A stretch of DNA of 14,488 nt, taken from Zelonia costaricensis (Eukaryota; Euglenozoa; Kinetoplastea; Trypanosomatida; Trypanosomatidae). Below are positions 8,617 through 14,348 of the stretch, piece after piece. Below the pieces are notes generated by a model that saw only the letters and a program-made list of their open reading frames with translations, ran no database searches and was not told the DNA's origin. Numbering within the stretch: the first letter of the stretch is position 1; each line of letters begins with the position of its first letter. Location: positions 1 through 14,488 of the forward strand of contig JASAOO010002947.1 of assembly GCA_030849075.1 (NCBI GenBank), given 5' to 3'. Position numbers and translations under genes: made by a program.

Positions 8617-9054
8617 CAGAAGGCCCGAGTGAGGACGTGTGTGCGTGTTGTGTACGTGCGCTGCACTTGAAACTCGGGCAGCGAACCCGGTTCCTCCGCC
8701 GTGCTGCGCTGGTAAGTCCCGCACGCGCGCGCTCGCTTCTCACAGACGCCGAGGACACGAGGAGGCTACGGAGTGAAGTAGCGAGAGAGATGGAGTGGAG
8801 GAGGGGCAGGGGGTGCGCAAGTAGAGGCGGCTTGACCAGACGTTGGAAGCAAGGGGGCCGAGGAGGCGGCGGAGGAGGAGCGGACACACGAGCACACTCG
8901 CGAGAGGAGTGCGTCCAGCCGAGTCCACCTCTTGTTGCAGCTCGAGGACCTGCGCCTGCCCGTGACGAAGCGAGAGCGGAGGCGGAGGGTGTATGATGGG
9001 CTGGGTTTGATGTGCCCGTCGCGTGTGATGATGAAGATCGTTTGTCTTTGTGAA

Positions 9055-9074
9055 GGGGGGGGGGGAGGGAGGGA
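9055..9074. repeat. Poly-G/GGGA tract
   Basis: Eleven G followed by AGGG units on the plus strand, C-rich in sense, lying in the expected 3' UTR of the acyltransferase-like transcript about 45-60 nt after its stop. Confidence 0.85.
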
Positions 9075-9116
9075 GCGCTTTGCGCGGTGCCACTTTCTCG
9101 TCTTGATGTGCCGGCG

Positions 9117-10331
9117 CTACGCGGAGCTCTTGGCCTTCTGCGATGCCAGCATCGCCGCGTACGCCTCCACGAAGCCCTTCTTCTCCTTGAGGCCAACCGT
9201 CAGCGGCTGCCGTCGCACCGCCCCGGCGCTGCCGCTCACCACGAGCGCCTGCCCGCGCTGACACATCGCGTTGCGCAGCTCCAGCAGCGCGGGGGCCGAC
9301 AGCGTCCAGCACGATGGTGCGCTGCCGGAGGGGGAGGAGGCCGTCGCCGCCGCTGCCGCTGCTGTGGCCCGTGTGAGCCGCGTCGTGCGGTACGTCACCT
9401 CGGCCGTTGGAAAGAAGGGACTGGACCAGGCCGGCGCCGTGCTGCCGTACAGCAGCAGCCCCGTGCGGAGCAGCGCACTGAAGACGCCCTCCACGTCGTC
9501 GCCGAGAACGTTCTGCAGGGCGGGAGAGTTGTACTGCACCGTGGCCAGGTGCACGACACACCCCGCTGCGGTGGCGGCGGTGAGCGACGCCGCTGCGGCC
9601 GAGGTGCACGTGATGGGCGGCATGGGCAGGAGGCCTCGGCCGTTGCTGCAGGTGCCCTCGCCGAACCACCACACCGGCACCCCTGCACGCACTGCGGCGG
9701 CCTGCACGCGGTGCACGGGCAGCGCACCCGACGCGCTGGCGGACAGCTGCGCGGAAAGGTAGTCGAGGGCGCCCGTGTGGCGGGTAAAGGCCCACACGCG
9801 CCAGCGCTGCAGCGGGCCAGGCCAGAAGACCCTCACACCGCCCCCGGCGTGGCCGTCCACAGCCCCGGCGGCGGTGGCATCGGGGAAGCAGACGGCGTGG
9901 TACGGCTGGGCCAGCATCACCTCCAGCACGAGGGCGTCCCACACGGACTGCAGGTTGCACACCACGAGGTCGCCCCCACGCGCGGCACGCGGCCACGAGG
10001 TAGTGCCTTCGCTCGCGGCCGGGTGCGCCGGTCGCGCCATGACGGCGGGTTGCTCTGGCACGATGTGGCCCATAAAGAAGAGCAAGGCACGCAGCCAGGC
10101 GCGCTGCAGTGGGGCGAGGAGGAGCCGTCCAAGAAGGCCGACGTAGGTGACGTGGCAGACCCACAGCAGCGTGTCGGTGACGAGCAGCAGCAGCGCGAAG
10201 AGGCTGCTGAGCAGCAGGCGCATCGGGAACATGCAGATGGCTCCGATGCGGCCCGCCGTGGTGGGGGCGATGACGAAGGTGTACGGGTGGATGCCGGTGC
10301 CGGCATCCCCGAAGTGGCGGAACTTCTCCAT
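9117..10331 (-). CDS. Membrane-anchored PlsC/LPLAT-family acyltransferase-like protein with altered catalytic motif
   Basis: 404 residues. The N-terminus carries a long hydrophobic region (about 29-73, possibly two helices, plus a weaker one at 80-90), which fits an endomembrane such as the ER. The later part follows the glycerolipid acyltransferase order. Motif I falls at VCNLQSVWDAL (N126-D132), and motif III is FGEGTCSNGRGLLP, with E225-G226-T227. The EGT-x-(S/T)NG-(R/K) form is typical of the LPCAT/LPEAT/AUP1 branch rather than simple bacterial PlsC. In active members motif I is NHxxxxD; here the His is Leu127 while Asn and Asp remain, so acyl transfer by the usual mechanism looks impaired. 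The protein may be a pseudoenzyme or use a different residue. Alanine-rich segments (for example near the C-terminal third) look like low-complexity loops. The start is supported by a strong pyrimidine tract and AG just 8 nt upstream. Confidence 0.82.
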   Translation of the reverse strand: MEKFRHFGDAGTGIHPYTFVIAPTTAGRIGAICMFPMRLLLSSLFALLLLVTDTLLWVCHVTYVGLLGRLLLAPLQRAWLRALLFFMGHIVPEQPAVMARPAHPAASEGTTSWPRAARGGDLVVCNLQSVWDALVLEVMLAQPYHAVCFPDATAAGAVDGHAGGGVRVFWPGPLQRWRVWAFTRHTGALDYLSAQLSASASGALPVHRVQAAAVRAGVPVWWFGEGTCSNGRGLLPMPPITCTSAAAASLTAATAAGCVVHLATVQYNSPALQNVLGDDVEGVFSALLRTGLLLYGSTAPAWSSPFFPTAEVTYRTTRLTRATAAAAAATASSPSGSAPSCWTLSAPALLELRNAMCQRGQALVVSGSAGAVRRQPLTVGLKEKKGFVEAYAAMLASQKAKSSA

Positions 10332-10339
10332 GGCGATGT

Positions 10340-10378
10340 CTGCGGGGAGGGGGGAGGGGGAGGGAGGGCCGAGGGAAC
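10340..10378 (-). promoter_or_regulatory. Predicted trans-splice acceptor for the acyltransferase-like gene
   Basis: On the minus strand an almost pure C/T tract (about 10378-10344) is followed by GCAG, with AG at 10341-10340. Eight nucleotides (ACATCGCC) then lead to the ATG at 10331, which is followed by G. This is the cleanest splice signal in the window and fixes the start of the gene below it. Confidence 0.65.
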
Positions 10379-10460
10379 GGGGCGAAGGACGGGTGGCGTG
10401 TGTGTTTGTGGGCGTAAGGAATGCGATGACGGCACAGCCATGGAACTCCTAACCGCCCGG

Positions 10461-10484
10461 TGTGTTTGTGTGTGTGTGTGTGTG
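10461..10484. repeat. (TG)n microsatellite
   Basis: Twenty-four bases of TG with one T-rich interruption on the plus strand (CA in sense), about 85 nt upstream of the pyrimidine tract of the acyltransferase-like gene. Confidence 0.9.
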
Positions 10485-10704
10485 GTGAAAGAGGAAAAGC
10501 GAGGAGACACCAAAGAAGAGAGGCACGGTACATCGCGTCGAGAGTGCACATCTGCTCTGCGAAGGCGCAGCGTCCTGGTGCAACACACGGGCTCAAGGAG
10601 GAGCGTGCGCAGGACTAAGCCGGCCCGCGTCTTCCTCCTCCTCCGCTCTCGAACGCGGGTACCCATCGACCACTGCACGACACACCGTGTTGTCGAAGGG
10701 GTGA

Positions 10705-10714
10705 GGGGGGGGGG
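10705..10714. repeat. G10 homopolymer
   Basis: Ten G on the plus strand (C10 in sense) in the middle of the gap. It could be a secondary pyrimidine tract; no gene start follows it. Confidence 0.85.
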
Positions 10715-10812
10715 ACAAGAACGTGCAGACTGTTTCGCCCACCCCCCTCTCAGCATCTGTGGGGGAAGCTGCACTGCATCTGTGCGCATGAACGCCGTCA
10801 CCCCTCCCCCTC

Positions 10813-10835
10813 CACACACACACACAGACAGACAG
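10813..10835. repeat. Compound CA/CAGA microsatellite
   Basis: CA units followed by GACAGACAG on the plus strand, of the same compound type as at 2409-2452. In sense it is a TCTG/TG tract about 390 nt after the channel stop codon. Confidence 0.9.
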
Positions 10836-11114
10836 GCACGCCCCCCTTTCCTGAAGCCCCTTCCACACCGTCATGCGCATGCAGGCATCCACACTTGACA
10901 TATTAGCCCTTCCTCACGTTGTTCACGTGTACCGTCGATGAACTCCGCCACCTCCCTCCCTCCCGTGTGCGGGGTCCTTGGACATCTCAAGTACTGTAGC
11001 GGGATGAGGCAGACACCGACAGAGAACCAACACAGCATGGAGTGGGCCACCCGCCCGTTCCATGGCGGGCACACCGCACAACTGAACCGTGAGTCGCGAA
11101 TATTGGCGCGTCGT

Positions 11115-11171
11115 CACGCACGCACGCACACACACACAGATACAGACACAGACCAACGCACAGACACACAC
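11115..11171. repeat. Compound CA/CGCA/CAGA microsatellite
   Basis: Imperfect CA, CGCA and CAGA units. It contains GATACAGACA at 11139-11148, identical to 2436-2445. It begins about 50 nt past the channel stop codon on the sense strand, so it most likely lies in that gene's 3' UTR. Confidence 0.9.
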
Positions 11172-11220
11172 GTCCGTGCGCCCCCCTCAACCCTTCCTTC
11201 CTCCACGCTCTCTCTCTCCC

Positions 11221-13524
11221 TCACAGGTCGGAGTCCGTGGTCGAGGGCTCGACGAGGTCGACAGGCAGCAGCGCGTTGAAGTAGTGGAAGTCCAGCACCA
11301 CCTCGCTGCTGTCGGCCTGGATGTGCACCAGGCGGTCGGAGAACTTGTAGTGCGCGGCGATGTCCTCCGTGGTGTACGTCCGCTTGGCGGTGATGGTCGT
11401 CCCGCTCTCCATCTCGGTCGCGTCGAAGACGGCAACAATTTGGAAGCGCTGCAGCGCCACCTCCGCGCGGCGCGTCCACACCGAGGGCACCTCGGCCACG
11501 CCACTCGCGCCGCTCAGCGAGGCGGCCACGCTGGGCAGCTCCATGAAGGGGTGCAGCGGGCTGCGCTCATCAATTGTGTGGGTGATGTTCACCGGGTACC
11601 AGAGGGAAAGCTGCCCGCTATCGCCGCGGTCAAGGAAACTCTCCTCAGCGCAGGTCCACCGCATCTCTTGCACCCGCAGCCGCACCCGCTCCAGCGCGTT
11701 GCCGTCATCCTCGTCCACCGTCTCGTCCTCGGCGTGGAGGTCAGGGAACTGACTGGCGATGCGCACCGGCACCGACCTCTCCCTAATGTTCTGGAGCGGC
11801 GGCGGCGGCAACACCCCGCGCCGGCCGCCAGCGTTCGGCGCCACCGGCGACGCGGCGTAGAGGCAGCTGTCCTCCTGGCTGCTCACGGACGTGTTCGTCT
11901 TGTCCGAGGCCGCGTCATCGTCGATGGTGGAGCTTGTGTGCACCTGCCGGCGCCCAACCTTGCGCGATGGCGAGGAGCCCCGCGACGAGTGCGGCGTGGA
12001 GGTGCGTGAGGTGGCCGAGGAACTGCTCAGCGTGGACTCCGTGCCGCTCGAGGAGGCGGAGGTGGACCGGCTCGCGGCGCCGGAGCCGGGCCGCACGTCC
12101 GCGTCCTCGCCGCTGCCAGCCCCGTGACGGCGGCGGTCCGCGCGGCGCCGGCGCCCCTGCCCCTGCCGCGGCCGCCGGCCCTCCACGGCGCCCTCGCCCC
12201 CCTCTCCTGCACCAGCTGCGGCAGCCTTGGGGTGCTTGCGGGGGTGGCGCTGGTGCTTGCGGCGCCGCTGCGCACGCGTCAGGCCGCTCTCTTCCTCACG
12301 ACCGCCGCCGGCGGGCGTCGACGTGGAGGTTTCGTGCGTCGTGGGGGAGGAGGAGGAGGCGGCGGGCGGCGGGGCGAGCTCGCTGTACCGGCTCGCGTGC
12401 CCCTTCACGGCGAGGCGCTTCTTGTGGGCCTTGTCGGCGCGCCGGCGGCGGTGGTCGGAGCCGTCCGACCCGGGCTTCGAGGTGCGCAGCGGGCCGTGTC
12501 GGGAGCCCAGGCCAGCCTCGAGGCCGTGCAGCACGTGGTGCGAGCCCCCAAAGGACGTGTTGGTCAGCCCGCGAATGGGACGGGCGTGGCGCAGGAGCTG
12601 GCGCTGCTGCTGCCGGAGGCGGTACTCCTTCAGCGGTTCGGCCGTGACGCAGAAGAGCCGCAGCTTGCCGTGGGCGAGGGGGATGTGGTTGTCGACGTTG
12701 GCCATGCGGAACACCAGCCGCCACTGGTCCACCCGGCCGGGCACACTCGTCAGGGTGCAGAAGTCGCTGAAGACGACGCGGTGGCCGAGCTTGCCGGCGT
12801 ACTCGGCCTTGCCCACGACGACGGCCGCCATGAGCCCGACGAAGAGGATGTTCACGTAGGAGCAGACCATCACGATCACCGTGCGACCGCGGTAGCAGAC
12901 GTGGGTCGAGTCCGCCATCGTGTCGACGTCTTCGCCCATGTAGCCGCCGTTCGCGGCCAGGCTGACGACGGTGAAGTAGACGGCCATGATGGTGTTCATG
13001 CCGGCCCCGCACGCGACCCCCCACACGTAGTAAGCACACGTGATGAGCAGCACAATCAGCAGGTAGAGCACGACAGAGTACGTGAGGAGCACCTTCCACG
13101 GCTGCGAGCGGAAGAAGTAAAAGAGGGAGAGGCTGCGGAAGCGGAACGTGTTCACGCCGACCTGGTTGGTGGTGAGATTGCCGTTGTAGTCGAAGACGGG
13201 CACCTGCCCGGTGAAGGCAGTGCGATAGCGCTGCTTGGCGGAGCGGAAGAAGCGGGAGAAGAGGCTGCGCCGTTGGTTCTGCGAGTACACGTGGGCCGCT
13301 GGCGTGCCCCCTGCGGCGCCGTGCTGCATCAGCGGCGAAGACGCGTTGTCAGAAGTGGCCGCGCTGCCGGCACCACCACCACCGCCGCCGCCGCCCGTTG
13401 AGCCGTAGTCGGCGGGCAGCCCGAACGACATGCCGCCGAGGAGGGAGTTCTTGAGCTCGCTGGGAAGGTCCTTAAGGTCCTTCATGGTGCGCTGCTGCGG
13501 CGCCAGAGAGACACCACGCAGCAT
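11221..13524 (-). CDS. Inward-rectifier (Kir-type) potassium channel homologue, non-canonical pore
   Basis: 767 residues, against roughly 360-450 for typical Kir subunits. The order is a disordered Gly-rich N-terminus; an amphipathic segment FRFRSLSLFYFF before TM1 (about 143-169); a pore loop with FTVVSLAANGGYMGED (184-199); TM2 (about 215-239); then a cytoplasmic beta domain in two parts. The first part has VVFSDF and LVFRMAN...AHGKLRLFCV (about 250-293). The second has LSLWYPVNITHTIDERSP (about 637-655), matching the Kir hhhSPhhIhHxIxExSP segment, and VAVFDATEMESGTTITAKRTY, matching the Kir ...EATGM..QARxSY strand pair. Cys172 and Cys210 flank the pore as the Kir disulphide pair does. Oddities are GGYMG instead of T(I/V)GYG and an insertion of about 280 residues. 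It probably sits in plasma or organellar membrane as a tetramer; selectivity is uncertain. The start at 13524 follows a splice acceptor by 12 nt. Met at 13485 is the alternative. Confidence 0.88.
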   Translation of the reverse strand: MLRGVSLAPQQRTMKDLKDLPSELKNSLLGGMSFGLPADYGSTGGGGGGGGAGSAATSDNASSPLMQHGAAGGTPAAHVYSQNQRRSLFSRFFRSAKQRYRTAFTGQVPVFDYNGNLTTNQVGVNTFRFRSLSLFYFFRSQPWKVLLTYSVVLYLLIVLLITCAYYVWGVACGAGMNTIMAVYFTVVSLAANGGYMGEDVDTMADSTHVCYRGRTVIVMVCSYVNILFVGLMAAVVVGKAEYAGKLGHRVVFSDFCTLTSVPGRVDQWRLVFRMANVDNHIPLAHGKLRLFCVTAEPLKEYRLRQQQRQLLRHARPIRGLTNTSFGGSHHVLHGLEAGLGSRHGPLRTSKPGSDGSDHRRRRADKAHKKRLAVKGHASRYSELAPPPAASSSSPTTHETSTSTPAGGGREEESGLTRAQRRRKHQRHPRKHPKAAAAGAGEGGEGAVEGRRPRQGQGRRRRADRRRHGAGSGEDADVRPGSGAASRSTSASSSGTESTLSSSSATSRTSTPHSSRGSSPSRKVGRRQVHTSSTIDDDAASDKTNTSVSSQEDSCLYAASPVAPNAGGRRGVLPPPPLQNIRERSVPVRIASQFPDLHAEDETVDEDDGNALERVRLRVQEMRWTCAEESFLDRGDSGQLSLWYPVNITHTIDERSPLHPFMELPSVAASLSGASGVAEVPSVWTRRAEVALQRFQIVAVFDATEMESGTTITAKRTYTTEDIAAHYKFSDRLVHIQADSSEVVLDFHYFNALLPVDLVEPSTTDSDL
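11880..12630 (-). other. Low-complexity insertion inside the Kir cytoplasmic domain
   Basis: This coding segment (about residues 299-550) separates the two recognisable halves of the channel's cytoplasmic domain. It is rich in Arg, Lys, His, Ser, Gly and Pro, with basic clusters such as RRRRADKAHKKR and RRRKHQRHPRKHPK, followed by long Ser/Thr-rich runs. It has no stop or frame break, so it is part of the gene, and it is probably disordered. In vertebrate Kir channels the corresponding loop between neighbouring beta strands is about 15-20 residues. Confidence 0.75.
13372..13397 (-). repeat. Trinucleotide repeat encoding a Gly run
   Basis: CCA/CCG triplets on the plus strand give an eight-residue glycine run near residue 45 of the channel homologue. 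Such a tract may vary in length between strains. Confidence 0.85.
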
Positions 13525-13536
13525 TTTTGCGTGTAC

Positions 13537-13603
13537 CTGTACGTGTGTGCGTGGAGGGATGAGTGTGTGCGTGTGTGTGGAGGGGGGGGGAGGGGGCTGT
13601 GGA
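13537..13603 (-). promoter_or_regulatory. Predicted trans-splice acceptor for the Kir-like gene
   Basis: On the minus strand a C-rich tract (about 13603-13579) is followed by a CA-rich stretch. The first AG after the tract comes at 13538-13537, then GTACACGCAAAA and the ATG at 13524. The short 12-nt leader and absence of an intervening ATG support this start over the far upstream in-frame ATG at 13935, whose extra 137 codons translate microsatellites. Confidence 0.55.
13562..13596. repeat. (GT)n tract joined to a poly-G/A tract
   Basis: GT units (13562-13578) run into AGGGGGGGGGAGGGGG on the plus strand. In sense this is a pyrimidine tract directly followed by CA units, placed just before the channel's predicted acceptor. 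Confidence 0.85.
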
Positions 13604-13665
13604 AGAGGCAGACGTGGGTGTGCTTGCGTGACACGTTCTGCTCTGGCGCTGAGGAGCACTTCTCG

Positions 13666-13705
13666 ACACACACACAAGTATGCACACACACACACTGACA
13701 CACAC
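13666..13705. repeat. Imperfect (CA)n microsatellite
   Basis: CA units on the plus strand with short interruptions (TG in sense), upstream of the channel gene's pyrimidine tract. Confidence 0.9.
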
Positions 13706-13881
13706 CTGAAGAGAGAAAAATATGAACACGAAGAAATGAAGGTTGACGTTGAGTTTTGGTTTCGCTTGTTGTTTCTATTCTCTATGCGTATGCACGCTCG
13801 CACAGCGGCGGAGGCCCACGACGATGGGCGGCCTTGCGCACAAGAGCGCGAGTGAACCCAACGCAGAACCCTGGAAGAAGG

Positions 13882-13919
13882 TACACACGCACACACAAAC
13901 ACACGTACACACGCACACA
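13882..13919. repeat. Imperfect (CA)n microsatellite
   Basis: CA units interrupted by CG, AA and GT on the plus strand (TG in sense), the second of three in this gap. Confidence 0.9.
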
Positions 13920-13938
13920 GGGTAAAACGTCCCACAAG

Positions 13939-13955
13939 GAGAGAGAGAGAGAGAG
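13939..13955. repeat. (GA)8 microsatellite
   Basis: A perfect GA run on the plus strand, a TC pyrimidine tract in sense. It could serve as an additional splice-type pyrimidine tract, but no start codon with a convincing gene follows before the channel's own signal. Confidence 0.9.
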
Positions 13956-14191
13956 CGGTGAGAGAGCGTTGAGGTGTTGCGAGAGNTGGTGGGTGGGGGA
14001 GGGGGTGCGGCGTGAGGGTGGCACGGCGTGGTGGTCGTGTGTAGGTTTATAGAGAAACTGAGAAAGAAAAGAAGAACACGATGGGGTTGGGCCGCTGTTG
14101 GGCTGAGTGGGGGTGGATGGGGGGAGGGAGGGGAGGGAAGGGGGGGGGGTAACTGGCAGAGGCGAGTGCGCAGTGGTGTGTACGACTGCCG

Positions 14192-14233
14192 TCACACACA
14201 AGGACACACACACACGCGCGCGCACACACACAC
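14192..14233. repeat. (CA)n/(CG)n microsatellite
   Basis: CA units with a central CGCGCG on the plus strand. The CG core and alternating purine-pyrimidine sequence have Z-DNA-forming character. It is a TG tract in sense. Confidence 0.9.
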
Positions 14234-14328
14234 GAGAGGAGCGCTTTGTGTACTGGAACGCGGCTCATGTTGCGATGGAGGTAGTGCGACGGTGTGGGGG
14301 TGAGGAAAGGAAGCGGGAGAGAATGGGG

Positions 14329-14348
14329 AGGGGGGGAGGGGGGGGGGA
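14329..14348. repeat. Poly-G tract
   Basis: G runs broken by single A bases on the plus strand, C-rich in sense. With the run at 14141-14149 it makes this end of the window strongly purine-skewed. Confidence 0.85.

Larger units (their letters stand above)
8576..9116. other. Intergenic region between the acyltransferase-like and 1890-residue genes
   Basis: The shortest gap in the window (541 nt) and the only one lacking long CA/GT microsatellites. It has a CA-rich sense segment near 8637-8660 just upstream of the T-rich tract, and a G run (9055-9065, C in sense) about 50 nt after the acyltransferase-like stop codon. One minus-strand frame is open across the whole gap and fuses in frame to the downstream gene. 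I treat this as chance in GC-rich DNA. Confidence 0.7.
10332..11220. other. Intergenic region between the Kir-like channel and the acyltransferase-like gene
   Basis: About 890 nt without a believable gene. In sense order it holds a compound TG/TGTC repeat soon after the channel stop codon, ordinary sequence, a second TG/TCTG repeat, a C10 run, a CA tract and the pyrimidine tract of the next gene. Minus-strand frames of 67-102 codons here (for example 10593-10901) translate the microsatellites and have no recognisable features. Confidence 0.7.

Noticed and set aside
8740..10596. 618-codon open frame on the minus strand in another frame
   Set aside because: It overlaps the acyltransferase-like gene in a different frame, is Arg/Pro/His-rich, and extends through repeat tracts on both sides. 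It is a shadow of the real gene.
9087..10898. 603-codon open frame on the plus strand
   Set aside because: It lies opposite the acyltransferase-like gene and runs on into microsatellites, giving Cys/Val strings. Composition is Arg/Gly/His-rich and no motif is visible, whereas the minus frame shows the EGT motif and membrane helices.
10593..10901. Possible small gene of 102 codons on the minus strand
   Set aside because: It spans a CA/CAGA repeat and a G10 run, has no domain or signal peptide, and I saw no splice acceptor dedicated to it.
12124..13401. 425-codon plus-strand open frame opposite the Kir-like gene
   Set aside because: The minus frame shows clear Kir features over the same DNA. 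This frame is Val/Ala/Arg/His-rich antisense translation.
13525..13935. N-terminal extension of the Kir-like protein from the ATG at 13935
   Set aside because: The extra 137 codons translate CA/GT microsatellites into Cys/Val and His/Thr strings, and a pyrimidine tract and AG lie between that ATG and the start at 13524.
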